NCBI GenBank assembly: GCA_015680685.1
Contig: MNCI01003828.1
Span: forward strand, 67,228 to 121,438
Direction: 5' to 3'
Source: Gnetum montanum
Lineage: Eukaryota > Streptophyta > Gnetopsida > Gnetales > Gnetaceae
Length of the DNA: 54,211 nt
The notes under the pieces were generated by a model. It had not been told where the DNA came from and did no database searches. It was given only the letters and a program-made list of their open reading frames with translations. Shown here piece after piece: positions 10,900 to 23,665 of this stretch (the first letter of the stretch is position 1; each line of letters opens with the position of its first letter). The translations under genes and the position numbers were made by a program.

Positions 10900-12140
10900 G
10901 TTTATAGATCAACATGACCCCAAAAGGAAAGGTTTCGTAAATGAGGTAAGGCCCTTTCTATAATGTTTGGAACTTAGTTTGTTGTGGTACATGTGTGGGG
11001 TTCCTATAAAGGATCTTGTCTCTAGGTCAAAATTCGACTTGCCTAATTTTGAGGTCATGGAATTTTTTTTTGAATGTCTTGTACACTTCATTTAAGGATA
11101 AGGCCATCAATCTATTCTCATCTAGCACATTAGCATTGATTAGTTGTTCTTTCTATGCTAGGCTAAGGTTAAGGTCAAGGTTACAAGCTATTGAAAGTGT
11201 ACAAAGCTTAGATTAAATTGAAAGTGTTGGAAGTTTTTTGTACACTACCTCATAGGGAGAGTACCTTATAGGGAGTTTCCATGTGGAGTGGTAGGCCTAG
11301 AGGGCATCATTAATTTTTGTGCTCCAATCTCTCTTATATTTGCTAATTGTTCTCGTTAATATTTTTATGATCTCCTTATTGGTAACCTCTGCTTAACCAT
11401 TGGCTTAAGGGTGGTAATGTGTTATTAATTTATGTTCTATGACCAAGTGTTACATGAGATTTCAAAAGGTGGTATCTGTAAAATGAGTTCTATTATCAGA
11501 AATTAGTGCATGTAGCACCCTAAACCTATTTAGAACATTTTGTAATCTAAATTGGGCAATAGTGGAAGACGTACAGTCGGTGAAGGTTGCTACTTTTGCC
11601 CATTTCATACAATAGTCAACAACAACTATAACGTATGCCTTTTCATTCGACATGGGTGTGATGGGATCCATGAAGTCAATGCCCCATATGTTGAAGGATT
11701 ATAGTGGTTGAATCCACTACTGAGGTCCCTCCATTTGAGTGGTCATCCCACCATCACATTAACAGTAATGACAAGAGTGAATGAATTGGTGGACATCCCT
11801 AAAAAGTGTTGGCCAATAATACCCTCACATTAGGATCTGAATTGCTGTGTGTCTCCTAGCATAGTGGTCCCCACAAGGCACTCATAAGCATCTTAGAGAA
11901 CATGTAGTTAGTGAGCATTAGAAACACACCAAAAAACCAAGCCATCGGCACACACCTTGTAAAGATGTTCATTAATCTCCATGAACTATTTGCCTGATGA
12001 TGAAACTATTGTTTCTTCCTATGGTCTAACTCTTGTTGCATCTCTTGAGTGAGAAGATAAGTGAGGATGCCATCATACCATGTAGGTTTAATGGGCACTT
12101 GTTCATTTATAGTACTAGCAAAGAAGAATTCATCAGAGAA
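10900..12140 (-). pseudogene. Integrase remnant of element I
   Basis: At 11671-11462 the minus strand reads through the catalytic core: DPITPMSN, VIVVVDYCMKWAKV and LISDNRTHF, the last being the second catalytic Asp block (normally SDNG.HF; Gly is now Arg). Further upstream, about 11990-11700, lie HLYKVCADGL and other zinc-finger-side pieces broken by stops. The third catalytic residue region was not clearly recovered. Confidence 0.75.
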
Positions 12141-12179
12141 CTGATTAGAAAGTAGGCTCTTCTCCTCTTTGTTGTTCCT

Positions 12180-12640
12180 TCGCAACTAAGAAGAGTGGTC
12201 AACAACCACATTCTCGGTTCCCTTTCTATCTATCATGATGAGATTGAACTCCTGCAAGATCACAAGCCATTGTATGACACAAGGGCTCACTATTGGTTTG
12301 TTCATTAGGAAGAGAATTATACTATGATTTGTTTGCACAAATACCTTGTACCCAAGACCATAGTGCCTAAATTTTTCTAATGCATACACCACTACCATTA
12401 GTTCTTTCTCCATTATGGTGTAGTTTATTTGTTCATCCACAATGTTTTGGCTCATGTAGTGGATGTAGTATGGATGTTTCTGATCATCTAACTATGTAAG
12501 CACGACTCCCAGGGCATAGTTTGATGCATCCATCATGATGTAAAATGGTCAGGACTAATCAGGTGCTCATAGAATTAGAGTTTCTACAAGCTTCTACTTA
12601 AGTTGCTGAAATGCCTTTTTACATTCCTTAGTCCATACAA
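12180..12640 (-). pseudogene. RNase H remnant of element I
   Basis: The minus-strand run at 12455-12186 contains MSQNIVDEQINYTIMEKELM and VVYALEKFRHY, the typical Ty3-type RNase H block (YTTTEKELLAVV.AL.KFR.YL), followed by VFVQTNHSII (normally TDH). The first catalytic Asp region lies at 12460-12640 and is broken. No second RNase H domain is seen, in contrast to the Tat element. Confidence 0.8.
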
Positions 12641-12689
12641 ATGGAGCATCTTTCTTTATTTGCTCCATCAATGGTTTAGCAATCTTAGA

Positions 12690-13580
12690 GAAATTCTCTA
12701 CAAATCACTGGTAGTAGCTAATGTGGCTGAGTGATAAGACATCTTTAATCATTTTTGGTTGATGAGTAATTCCTTAGATGATCCTAATCTTTTCAAGGTC
12801 CACCTTAATCCCTATTTATGAGATTCTATGCCCCAATACAATGTCCTCTTAGACCATCAGATGGCTCTTTTGCTAATTGTGCCAAAGGTTAGTCTCCACA
12901 CACATTTTAAGCACTCACTCAAGGTGGTCTAGGTCTTGCTCAAATGTAGCACCATAGGTGGAGAAGTCATCCATAGAGACTTCCATCCTGCTACCTATCT
13001 GCTATTGAAAAATGCTAAGGACAAGGCGTTGAAAGGTTGTAGGGGCATTGCATAGATCAAAAAGCATCTTTCTATATGTAGAAGTTCCCTAGGAACTTGT
13101 GAATGTTGTTTTGGTCTAATATTTGGGTACAATCTAGATTTGGTTATAGCCACTATAACCATCTAGAAAGATGTAGAAGTAATGCCTAAAGATAGTGTCC
13201 AACACCTAGTCCATAAATGACAATGGAAAATGATCTTTGTAGGTTGCCATGTTCAATAGCCTAAAGTCAATAAAGACCCTCCACTTGCCACCTTTCTTTG
13301 ACACAATTACTAGTGAGCTAACCCACTTGCTATTTGCATTGGGATAGATGAACCCCAACTTAAGGAGTTGTTCAATATTCTCCTTAATGATTTGCTTCAA
13401 TTTGGGGTTCAATTGTTGCTGCAACTATCTCTTTGGATTTATGGAAGGATCAATATAGATGTGATGCTAGCATATCCTAGGATCAACCTAGTGAGTTCAA
13501 GATATGACCAAGCAAAGGATGTTGGCCATTTCTTAATCACCTTCAATATCTTTTCTTTCTATTGAGGATCAAGATTGGCA
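12690..13580 (-). pseudogene. Reverse transcriptase remnant of element I
   Basis: The minus strand at 13424-13206 reads LNPKLKQIIKENI, GFIYPNANSKWVSSLVIVSK and KWRVFIDFRLLNMATYKDHF, the RT finger/palm start. The catalytic motif at about 12977-12966 reads SMDDF where YMDDF is usual, so the Tyr is lost. Several stops and frame breaks separate the blocks. Confidence 0.85.
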
Positions 13581-13846
13581 TTGATTATCACCAACTTGCC
13601 ATTTTTTAGAAAACCATCTTGCATGTCAATAGGTAGAGTTTTCAACTCTAGGGGATCCTATTTGAAGCTTTCAAGGATTTCAAACTCTCCCTAATAAGTG
13701 TCATTAGGATCATCATCAAAGAGTTGAAAATGAACTTGCTCCAATTCATTCATGCCTTCAACATAGACACTCGTTAAGCTCTCCATGGGTTCCATGCAAA
13801 GTGTGTTGCTTTTGGGATCAGTGGTCAGTCACTAGGTGCCCTCTTG

Positions 13847-14490
13847 TTATGTGGCTACTATGTACAAGAACCTTTGAATTTTTGTCTCATCTGCACATTT
13901 TCTACATGCTGTGATTGATGTACTTTTTATGGCCCATAGTTTATGCACACAATTGCACCCTGTATCATTGTATGTGATGCATGCCACTCTATTGTCTCGA
14001 TCTTTCCAAATGCATTTTCCTTGGAAATCTCTAGGGAAAGGTCTCTGATGCCCAACCATGCATTAATGGTACTTAGCAAAGCCCTTTCCATGATGATTAG
14101 GAAGTGCCCCTTGCAATTGTTAACTCAAATCACCAAGAAATCGACAGGATCAGACCACCCATAGATGATTGTCATAATGTCCTTCACTAGTTCCAAAGGA
14201 ATAGTGATGGATTGATCTACCAACTAAGACCAATGTTACTCTTCTTAAGTGAACGTAGGTTCCCATATTTGTACATCTCATGAGAAATTAGATTAACATG
14301 AGAATATAAATCAAGAAGATCTTTGCATGGCTTATTCACAGTGATTTGCAAATAGATTAAGGGACTTCCAGGATCAAATATTTTCCTAGGAAGGTGACTA
14401 GCCTTTATCCAATTAGTTACCACATGGATTAGCATGGTGTTATGCACCTTTGAAGGTTTTTGGTTTGAAGGGACCTCAAACAAATTGGAT
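13847..14490 (-). pseudogene. Protease remnant of element I
   Basis: At 14483-14217 the minus strand reads MLIHVVTNWIKASHLPRKIF then SPLIYLQITVNK and VNLISHEMY, matching element C (MLTHTVTDWIKVGHLPRKLT, VNLISRKMY). The active-site DSG is replaced by a decayed LYSHV. The following block at 14150-13860 (WAIKSTSITACRKCADETKI) matches the element C segment ending CAQETLQQRCLYVAT. Confidence 0.75.
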
Positions 14491-14499
14491 GTAGAGGAT

Positions 14500-16934
14500 G
14501 AGGGAGAAAAATGGGTATTAGCTACATGAGTTTATGAGGGCTTGGTAGCATTGTTGGTTTGAAAGAATGGTCTTTTTCAAGATCTAGTTTCCAAACCACT
14601 TAGCTAAGGAGCCAACTATACGTTAACAACCTTGGTAGTGTTACACTGCTATGGCTAGGCTAGAATTTTTTCTTGCATGGATGGGGCAAGTGATAATTGA
14701 GTTAAGGGTGAAGGGACTTGCATAGAAGGATAAGGAGTGTGATAGGGATATGGGCATTCCCCTCTTGGGGATGGAGATTTAGCTTTGAAGTACTCAAGAG
14801 GGTAGTAGTAATGTTGAAAAGAAGTGTGACTAAAAGCGTCATGTAGAGAAATGGATGGCTGAACATAGTACCTATATGTATCAGGCTATTTGTAAGAGTA
14901 CTACTACCTTGGTGGTGGAATCCCCCATGATTGTTGGTGATGTCACTGATGATATTACTCAAAAGGTTGTGATGGAGCTCCACTTGGATAATAGGCTTGT
15001 TGTTGGTGAAACTGCCTTAGGTTGTCTTGAGGATAAGGTGACCTTCTAGGTGCTTACCTTTTAGCCAATCTAGGATTTAGAGCATACATCCTAGACTCCT
15101 ACAATTGTAACACAACGAGGAAACATACCTTAGGATGTTTGTAATAGCACATGTCACATCCACCATCATCATCTAATTTAGACTCCATAGCCTCCTCTAC
15201 TGCAACAACCTTACCCTTACCCATTTGGTAGGCATGTTCAGCTTCCTTCCTCCTCTTGTAATCATGATCGCTACTTTGCTCTTTGGATGCCTTTGCTATG
15301 TTTAGAGTGGTTTGGACCTTTTTATCTGAAAAGTCCCACATTTTTTCTACCTTAGCCAAAATTTTGGAGATAGATTTCTAAATTGGAAAGGTCTTTCATT
15401 GCACCACCTCATCAAGTGGTGCCTCCTCTTCATTATCACAAAATTGGACTTTCCTTTTTCTGATGAAAGGATCCTGGTTGTACTTCTCCACACTTCCTTT
15501 CTATATTAGCTCTCCTTCTTCTTTAGAAACCTGCTCAATGAGCCTTTGGATTTGATGAACTTTAAGTTTTGATAGTCTCCCTTGGACATAGTCCCCAAGA
15601 ATTCTCCTCATTTTTTATTAGAGCCCATCTATGATATGGCAAAGCTACTTCCTTTGAGAATAACCATGACCAGGGCATCAGTGCAAAAGAGAATAGTACT
15701 TGCCCATAGTTGCATCCAAGGGTTCAAGTGTTTCTTGTTTCCAACCTTGGATCCACTTTCTTAGGTTGGACACTTAAGAGTATGTTTGATACTTGTCATT
15801 AAAGAGCTTAAGCATCATACTCCATCTATAGATTATCATTAAAGGACTCCATCGTACTTTAATTTTTACCATTCATTTTCCATGTTCTATAAGGCACATG
15901 CAACTTGAAACACTTGTAGATGGTTATGTGGATCTAAGTTATATCCCCCTTCAAACTTGGGAATATTGTTCATATCTAACAGTTTGATTCAGCTATCTTT
16001 CATATGCCTTGTTGGAATTCTCACTACCTCTACAATATTCAACATATTTCAAGTTATGTCCTCTATGCTAGCCATGATGCCTATGATGCCCTTTACTGTC
16101 CCTTCTTTCATGGTGGTGAGCCTTCCTTGATTGTCCACGTCCCTGATCTTGACTAGTTTGATGGGCCCTACGATCATCTTTGTCCTGTCAATTACCTCCA
16201 TCACGGTCATGTCCCCTACAGCTTCAGTTGGAGCTAAACAAGGAAGAAGAGAATGACGAAGGTGAAGAGGAAGAAGAAATAGCATTGCGGTGGTTGCCAC
16301 CCCCTCTTCAATGGTCACGACTGTGATAATCATCATGATGCCTATCCCTGACCCTACCATGAGTCCCATCTTTGGATCTCCCATGATCACGGGACCCTTT
16401 CTTGATTGAACTAGGATTATTTACAGTGGACTATAAGTTCTAGTTCAAGCGCCCTTCATTGAAACCAAGGGGAGGAGAGTTAGAAAAATGAGAATTCCTA
16501 GAGAAGGGATCCTCACTGTCCTTTTGGCCCAATAGAAACAAGGGGTTATTGAATGGTTTTCCCTTCACAACTTCATAGCACTTCTCTTGTTGCTAATCAA
16601 TTTTGTATTGTGCTTTAGTGGGATGGTAATCCCTGGAGTCATGATCTTATACAACGTACTTAGCATGGAGCCCATGCATTCCTAGCCTCATAAGGGTTTG
16701 TTGAAGCATCATAGAAACTGATTGATCAAGTGGCAACACAATGTTTCCCTTCATGTTCCTCCACCACATATGATCATCCTAATGTAGGATGAAGGTGAAA
16801 TTGAGCACATACTCATTGGGATGAGTATATACCACTTAACATTGTTGGGGCACTAGCTAATTTAATCACTCATTCCTTTGATTGGATGTGTGCTCGAATT
16901 TTGGTGTAGAATCATCCCCATGAGAAGAAGACAT
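14500..16934 (-). pseudogene. gag remnant of element I
   Basis: The minus-strand ATG at 16934-16932 starts MSSSHGDDS, comparable to MASSH in element C and MSSSS at 53660. Homologous blocks follow, including RDYHPTKAQ near 16630, and at 15359-15099 KVEKMWDFSDKKVQTTLNI and GGCDMCYYKHP, which align with KVDQMWDSLDSRIETVLKI and GGCEVCYYDHP of element C. The cysteine/histidine cluster is a compact zinc-knuckle-like motif. Many stops interrupt the frame. Confidence 0.75.
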
Positions 16935-17065
16935 TTTGGACTAAAATAAACATTAGTGTACTTTTTATAGTTATTATTGGTTAGAATGATTGCAACTTTA
17001 AGGTTAGATCCAATGATGTTGAATGATTTTCACTTAGTCCTAGATAGCACATGTGTCAAACTAAA

Positions 17066-17085
17066 ATCCCCAGCAAAGGCACCAA
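17066..17085 (-). promoter_or_regulatory. Primer-binding site of element I
   Basis: Immediately inside the LTR terminus (TGATGAG at 17086 on the plus strand) the minus strand reads TTGGTGCCTTTGCTGGGGAT. This is close to the Athila-type site TGGCGCCGTTGCCGGGGA, usually attributed to tRNA-Asp; the differences are mostly C-to-T. Confidence 0.7.
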
Positions 17086-17525
17086 TGATGAGTAATGAGT
17101 ATACCCTACGCCCAACCATATGAATCACTAGCGTTCACTCAGTGATCTAGTTGAATTCCAAAGACTTTAGATTTCTAAATACATTAGTTCTAGGAGGTGA
17201 AACTAATTGTTGCAATCATTGTCTTCCTAGTTCCACTTGTCAAGTGTAAATGTATGGTTAAGTGTAACTAAGGCATATGATTTTTATCAATTTCTCTTTT
17301 ATAAATTAAGTTGCCTAATGAACAAGAATAAAGAATAAAGTATTTAATTGCTAAATTAATCTAATAAATAGCTAACACTTAACTAATCCTAACATAAGCA
17401 TCCATTCCCACTTGCTGTACACATTCTGAATAGGTATAGCGCTACAGGGTTACCAAACATTAAGCATTACAAGGATTAGCAAGTGTTAAATGTATGGTTA
17501 AAGTAGTCGTACTTATGTTTACTAT

Positions 17526-17715
17526 TTGATGAGAGTAGTTACTCTAGTAGTTATTCTAATTATTAGAGTGGTTACTCTAGCGGTTACTCTAATTATTAGA
17601 GTGGTTACTCTAGCGGTTACTTTAGCAGTTATTCTAATTATTAGAGAGGTTACTCTAGTGGTTACTTTAGTAGTTATTCTAATTATTAGAGCAGTTACTC
17701 TAGTTATTAGAGTAG
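17526..17715. repeat. Palindromic ctctaattattagag array
   Basis: About five copies of a 15-bp palindrome ctctaat(t)attagag alternate with ggttactctagcggttactct blocks, running into the assembly gap. The gap probably reflects this array. The same palindrome recurs in the LTR at 20660-20727. Confidence 0.9.
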
Positions 17716-17727
17716 TTGCTCCCAAGC

Positions 17728-18184
17728 NNNNNNNNNNNNNNNNNNNNNNNNNNNNNNNNNNNNNNNNNNNNNNNNNNNNNNNNNNNNNNNNNNNNNNNNN
17801 NNNNNNNNNNNNNNNNNNNNNNNNNNNNNNNNNNNNNNNNNNNNNNNNNNNNNNNNNNNNNNNNNNNNNNNNNNNNNNNNNNNNNNNNNNNNNNNNNNNN
17901 NNNNNNNNNNNNNNNNNNNNNNNNNNNNNNNNNNNNNNNNNNNNNNNNNNNNNNNNNNNNNNNNNNNNNNNNNNNNNNNNNNNNNNNNNNNNNNNNNNNN
18001 NNNNNNNNNNNNNNNNNNNNNNNNNNNNNNNNNNNNNNNNNNNNNNNNNNNNNNNNNNNNNNNNNNNNNNNNNNNNNNNNNNNNNNNNNNNNNNNNNNNN
18101 NNNNNNNNNNNNNNNNNNNNNNNNNNNNNNNNNNNNNNNNNNNNNNNNNNNNNNNNNNNNNNNNNNNNNNNNNNNNNNNNNNNN
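17728..18184. other. Assembly gap (457 N)
   Basis: Unresolved bases inside the element I 5' LTR. Frames drawn across it are meaningless. Confidence 1.
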
Positions 18185-18618
18185 ATTAATTAATTAATTA
18201 CTTAAAAACATTAAATTAGATTGCATGAATATTAAATGCTAAAGAAAATAATTAATCTAGTCCAAGTGCTACAAGGTTTATTAGAAAAGCTTGTCTTTAT
18301 TATCATCCATACTAAAGTGCTCAGGTACAATAGTGCTCAAAAAGGATTTGTACACTCTTTTACTCCTACTATGGGCACTCTGAAAATATTCTAACTTATG
18401 AGAGGAAAAAGTGTAAGCGCTTCACTACAACTATGAAAGGAATGCCATAAATACGGTGGGTAGGCACACATTTATAGGCAAAAATATGGTGTACTGTTGA
18501 TGGGTACACGTCAATAGGTCAAACCCTACATTGACAAGATCATGTTGACAATGAGATCCCATTGATGAGATCACGTCGACAACATCCCATCAATGCAGCC
18601 TAACAATGTGACTCATCA

Positions 18619-19587
18619 CTATGCATTGCAACTTGTCCGTGAGTTATCATCCCAAACCAATTATATTGAGCATCCAAAACTTAGAATTTTTCACTATTAC
18701 AACATTTAAACTTAAACTTTTCTATTTACCCTGAGCAGTATTCATGTAGACTCTATTGGAAAAACCTTATAATACAACATGGATTTTGATTTATAAATAA
18801 CATTAGTATATTATGAATTACTAATTCAAAGATGAAGAGGCAATGGTTTGAGAATCATTATCTATATTCATAAACTTATAATTTACTAACAAGTTGTGCT
18901 ATGCTAAGCATGATTAAAATGATGAACTCTAGGCTACATCCTAATCTCATAATTTCTTCATATGTTGCTCAGCTCTCATTTGGCTAGTAGGTTATTTCTT
19001 TACTTAAAAACTATACAAGTTTTACACACAATAATATCAAATAAACATAAGGGGAAAGAAAATTTAGTTTGTCTCTTTGTGCAAAAGACTATGAGTTTTG
19101 TACATAATAATGGAGAGTAAATTGAAAGAAACAATAAAAAAATGAATCTATATAGAGAATCATGAATTTGTTTATGGAATCCTACATATGGATGAAAAAA
19201 ATCCATTTCTCACATCTATATCTCATTGAGAGGATTTGTTATTTGTTGTTACTTTTGAAAATTTATTGATGCTAAAATACTTAGATTAGAGAGTTTGATA
19301 CAAATCTTGTAGGAGACTAAAAAACATACATTGGTGAAAGTCTTCTATGAGGTGGAATGATGAATGAGATGATGGTAGAGGAAGAAATTTTTAAGTTTTT
19401 AGATGTTTAGGAGAATGTGAACACAATAATATTAATTTTCTATTTTTTTCTAGTTAAAATGAATAATGTATATATACATTGAAGAGGATGACACAATGAG
19501 CATAGTCTTACAAATGAAAAGTAATTTGATACATGGATAATTGAAGTTGAAGGTAATCATACCAGAGTTGGCAAATCACATTAATAC
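18619..19587. other. AT-rich interval without a recognised gene
   Basis: Lies between the outer end of the element I LTR and the LTR at 19588. I see no coding sequence, RNA gene or clear element terminus. It may be the genomic target DNA of these insertions. Confidence 0.5.
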
Positions 19588-20739
19588 TAATGAGCGGAAA
19601 GGTACCCCTATGCTCAAGCATATAAATATGAGCATGTACACATGATCTGGTCGAACTTCGCAGATGGACTGCTTATGGCATCTAGATAGTTATACATTGA
19701 TCATAGTTCATTATCTTCCCACCTAGACTAGTATTTTCTTTATCATGTATGGTTTAGTCTAGAGTGAGGTGTATGATGTGATCCTAAACTAGGCTACTCC
19801 TAGAGACAATGGGAAACAATCTTGATTCATCTAATAGGAAACATAAAGTAAAGTCTAAGTTAGCCTAAGTGCGATGAGCATCCATCCTTAATCATCCATA
19901 TGCATCTTGGACCTCATGTACTACTTCTGGGAATTCCAAGCACACATTACTTGAGCACTACTAGATATGCTACTGGGTTACCAAGTAGTTACACTTAAAT
20001 GTTCGTGATTAAGTCATACACATCCTGCATTAGCAATAGGAAGTGTAAATGACAATAAAGAAAATATTAACTAGATAGACAACAATAAATAATCAATAAT
20101 TAAAGTAAATAAAATTTAAGTAAATAAGAATGAAAGTGAGAGTAATTAATTGCTAAGTAGACTATGGTCTAATCTAGCCTAACACAAGTAATCATTCCCA
20201 CTTCCTGGAAACATCTTGAACTTCGTGCAAACACTGCTAGATTGTCAAATGCTAATCATTTCTGAGCTACCAAGTGTCACATGTATTGTCAAAGGGGTCG
20301 TGCTTGTGTAATTTAATTGATTTGCTTAATTTATCAAAATGAATTGTTGTGCTAATAACATGAATGCAAAGTGCATAAAATAAAATAAATACCTAATAAA
20401 ATAAAATAGATGCATAAGAAAACAAATCTCAAGTATTGCAAGGATGAATCAAAGAGCTCATCTTTATTGCCAACACAATGGTGTGCTCATGTACATTAAT
20501 GCTTGAATAAAGATCTGTTCACACTTAGACCTCCTGCTGCGGGCACTTGGAAAATATTCTAACTTTTGAATGGATAAACTACAAGAGTTTTTCTACTTGA
20601 CTCCTAACAACTTGCTCCCAATTGTGCACCTAGGTGCTGTATTTATAGACCTGAGAGTAACCCGAGAATAACCACTCTAATAATTAGAGTAATCGCTCTA
20701 ATAATAATCACTCTAATAATTAGAGTAAACAGTTCATCA
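19588..20739 (-). mobile_element. Family-2 3' LTR (copy c)
   Basis: Plus-strand ends are TAATGAG (decayed TGATGAG) and TTCATCA, followed by aacccccatgac, the polypurine tract on the minus strand. Contains the aggtacccctatgctcaa segment, ttcccacttcctggaaaca, cttgaataaagatctgttcaca and TATTTATA at 20640-20647. U3 carries ctctaataattagagt palindromes. Length 1152 bp. Confidence 0.8.
20650..20730. repeat. Palindromic ctctaataattagag repeats next to the LTR end
   Basis: Three partial or complete copies of actctaataattagagta lie between the TATA box (20640-20647) and the LTR end (20739), i.e. upstream of the promoter on the minus strand. Confidence 0.85.
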
Positions 20740-22693
20740 AACCCCCATGACTAAATGAAAACTTGTCCTTGAGTACAGAAGAAGAGGAACAAGTTCTTTG
20801 CAAAATATATTAGGGGGTTATGGACTTATTTGACTGACATTTAGAGTGACATAGAGAAAATAGACAAATACAGAAGTGCCTGAGCATACAATATTACAAT
20901 TATGTACAAAATTGGTGTTCATGACAATTAGGAAAGAACACCAATGGATCCAAAGGATATCCAACCTCTCTTGGCAATAAAAGAATGAGGGAGAGGTAGA
21001 AGAGATCTAGCTATCATGAACAATCTCCCGTGAGTGATATGGTTGCATCCTCCTTGGTGACGATAGTCCTACTTCCAGTCCACGCTTCCCACTACAATCA
21101 CAACAAAACCAAGGATTAGTATATATAGTACATAAATAATGGCTGAATTCCTTATCTTGTCGATGATTTTATCTAGCCAAGTTGTGATTGTGATAGATTG
21201 ATTGTTTGATATTATTAGTGGAAATATTGATGAATGGGTTAAATAAGAGAAGCGATCCATACAATTTAGCAAAATCTTGACACAAGGAGTAGTGAAAAGA
21301 GGATATTCACAACAATAAAAAGGAATTCATTACAAATAGTTATGAAGGTGTAGACAATTGGATGACATGGATGGGGTAAATAAAAATAATTTAATTGTAA
21401 CAATGTCTAAGGGTAAAGAACTTAACTTAACCAAACCAAAAGATATGTAAGTGGGTCCTCCCCAATGCAAGCACAAGCCTTTTATGCCCTTGCATAACTT
21501 CAAACCAAGGAATCTGTGGGCTCCATGGATGATTAATGATTATGGAAAGTTAAGTGCAAAAACTTGAAAGTAATTGACTAGGAAACTCGACACATCAAAC
21601 CAGAACATCGAATCAAAACATGAAACCAGCAGTGAGGTGAGATATGGAAAGCATAGATGGATGATAGTGAAAGTGGAATGGAGTTCCTAATTATAGTCAC
21701 ATACAACCTCTTGTGAAGTTTGTGATTAACTGACTTGGTAGGATCCTTCCATAGTCTAGATCAAAACCAACCACTTTATGTGACTTTGCATCAACATTCT
21801 AAGGCAAGTCCATCTCCTGAGACATAAGAATGCTCCCACAAAACAGCCACCATTCCAAATTGGAGTGAAGATTAGGAAGTGAGAAAGGGCCTTAGTTAGA
21901 GGAGACAAGGCAAGTCTCATAACTAGTGCTTATAGCCCTTTTATTTGGTCTAAGGGGTGTGCTTTGAATTCCCATGTTGTTGTTGTTGTTTTTTTTGAAT
22001 GGGAACCACACCATGTAAATATCCATGTGATATTTGCATTTATTTTGTTCAAGGGATGTGCTTTGAATCCTAATCTTTTTTTTATGAGGACCACACCATG
22101 CAAGCACGTACTTAACTTCCTATTGTGAAATGATGTGGAACGGTGAGAAGCTTTCAAGAACACTCCTGCACATAGGAAAATAGAAAAGCACAAAGAACAT
22201 TACATCCCTTTGAAGCCACACCCTGTCCAAACCTTTGATTCCTTCCTAGTTCCTGAAACTACACATGTAACCAATTTATTAAAGTTGCATTAATGAAAAA
22301 GAGACTGCATGCTTCCAAACCAAGGAAAATCATAGAGCATGTGGATTGGTGGATGATGTGGACTCACTACCTGTTACATGAAAAGAAACCATTTCCCAGT
22401 TGTTAGTAACAACATTCAAAGTTAGAAACTAGACATCAACAATCAAATTACAAATGAAACATATCACCATTGAGTAGCACATTACCATTATACCTAGCAC
22501 CTTATTAGCAAAAAGAGTATAGAATTATATCAAACATAAGAAAATATAAAAAAAAGTGAAAGAGTATTCAAGACATTAAATATACTAACGATGGTGTAAA
22601 AAAACAAAAACTTAGAAAAGATCAATAATCCTAAAAAATAAAAAGATGTAAAACAAAGAATATGAAAACAAATTTTTTTTTTTTAAAAAATAA
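20740..22693 (-). mobile_element. Family-2 non-coding tail attached to LTR copy c
   Basis: Shares the ordered tail landmarks of elements I and C: gtgggtcctccccaatgcaag near 21451, accacaccatgtaaat near 22004 and accacaccatgcaagcac near 22091 (a local duplication), and agatgtaaaacaaagaat near 22643. It ends in a T-rich stretch at 22673-22693, before any integrase or gag sequence, and directly abuts another LTR. No primer-binding site lies at that junction, so this is a 3' fragment and not a complete small element. Confidence 0.7.
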
Positions 22694-23443
22694 TGATGAG
22701 TGGCGAGGTACCCCTACACTCAACCATACGAATACGAGTGTTACATGCGCGATCCGGTTGAACTCCGTAGACTAAGTGATTACACGTCTTATGGAACACT
22801 TAAGGTTAATTGTTCATTATCTTCCCAGACTTACTTGTATTTGTCATGGTTGTATGGTTAAGTAAGTCTGAGGTATGTGATTTTTATGTCTTTTATCTTT
22901 TATCTCCTCTGCTAATGAGGGAAAGGGTGAAGAGATTAAGTAACTAACTTTAACTAACTAAGTTCTAATGCCTAGCATCAGTATCCATCCCACTTTCCGT
23001 TCACACCCTAAACCAATGCAACCTTATGGGATTACCAAATGCTATTTGTTACTAGGATTACCAAGCGTAACACACATGCTCAAAGTGGTTATACTGAATG
23101 CACTTAATTAGGAGTGTTGAGGGTTGAGAAAGATTAATTAACTAATAAATCATTTAACCATTTAACATTAATTAAAGTCCTATTTATCTTAGCCCATGCA
23201 CTACAAGGTTTATCCAAAAGTTCATCTTTATTGTTGTACACAATCGTGTACTCAAGTATAGAATTGCTCGAATAAAGATCCGTTCACTTTGGGACTCCTA
23301 CTACGGGCACATGAAAATTACTCTAACTTTGAAATGGAAAAATGGCAAGAGTTTGGCTAAGGTCTAGATCTAGATGGAGAAACAAGGGAGAGCCACCTCT
23401 TATTTATAGAACTGGAAATGGGTTGCGATATCGCGTCCCATCA
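22694..23443 (-). mobile_element. Family-2 LTR (copy b), short form
   Basis: Plus-strand ends TGATGAG and CCATCA, followed by tatccccatgactg. Contains TATTTATA at 23401-23408 and a single GCGATATCGC palindrome near 23425. At 750 bp it is about 320 bp shorter than copy a, mainly because the gcagccgattcc repeats of copy a are absent. Confidence 0.8.
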
Positions 23444-23665
23444 TATCCCCATGACTGAATAAAAACTCATCCTCGAGTTCCTTACAAAATATTGGAAAGG
23501 TATGGGATTATTGACTTGAATGGAACTAATGGTGAATGGGATGACATGTGAATGGATCATCATTATAGAACATAACAAAACTGGTGTTCATGATAACAAG
23601 AGTGAACACTTTATACATTTGACATCAGGCCTTATTTGGTAGCTGAGAGAGAAGAGAGAAGAGAG
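23444..23665 (-). mobile_element. Short family-2 tail fragment
   Basis: Matches the start of the element C tail: atgactgaataaaaactcat, tatgggattatt, the gtgttcatgataac...gtgaacac dyad, and gacatcaggcc. It stops where the hairpin begins. Confidence 0.7.

Larger units (their letters stand above)
5490..18618 (-). mobile_element. Element I: decayed near full-length family-2 Ty3/gypsy element
   Basis: On the minus strand the order is 5' LTR (18618-17086, containing a gap), primer-binding site, gag, protease, RT, RNase H, integrase, a 2-kb non-coding tail, an accessory ORF remnant, polypurine tract and a truncated 3' LTR (5628 to about 5490). The order protease-RT-RNase H-integrase places it in Ty3/gypsy. 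The Athila-type primer-binding site suggests the non-chromoviral OTA group, but the RT does not look like canonical Athila. No frame is intact. It represents the autonomous parent type of element C. Confidence 0.8.
17086..18618 (-). mobile_element. 5' LTR of element I, interrupted by an assembly gap
   Basis: Plus-strand ends are TGATGAG at 17086 and CTCATCA at 18618, the family-2 inverted termini. It holds the conserved segments ccaaccatatgaatcac, ttcccacttgctgtacaca and tttactcctactatgggcac, plus TATA (atttata, 18470-18476 on the plus strand). Between 17526 and 17715 there is an array of actctaattattagagt palindromes, and 17728-18184 is unsequenced. True length is therefore unknown. Confidence 0.8.

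Noticed and set aside
17526-18197. Long open frame across the assembly gap
   Set aside because: Most codons are N; the remainder is the palindromic LTR repeat.
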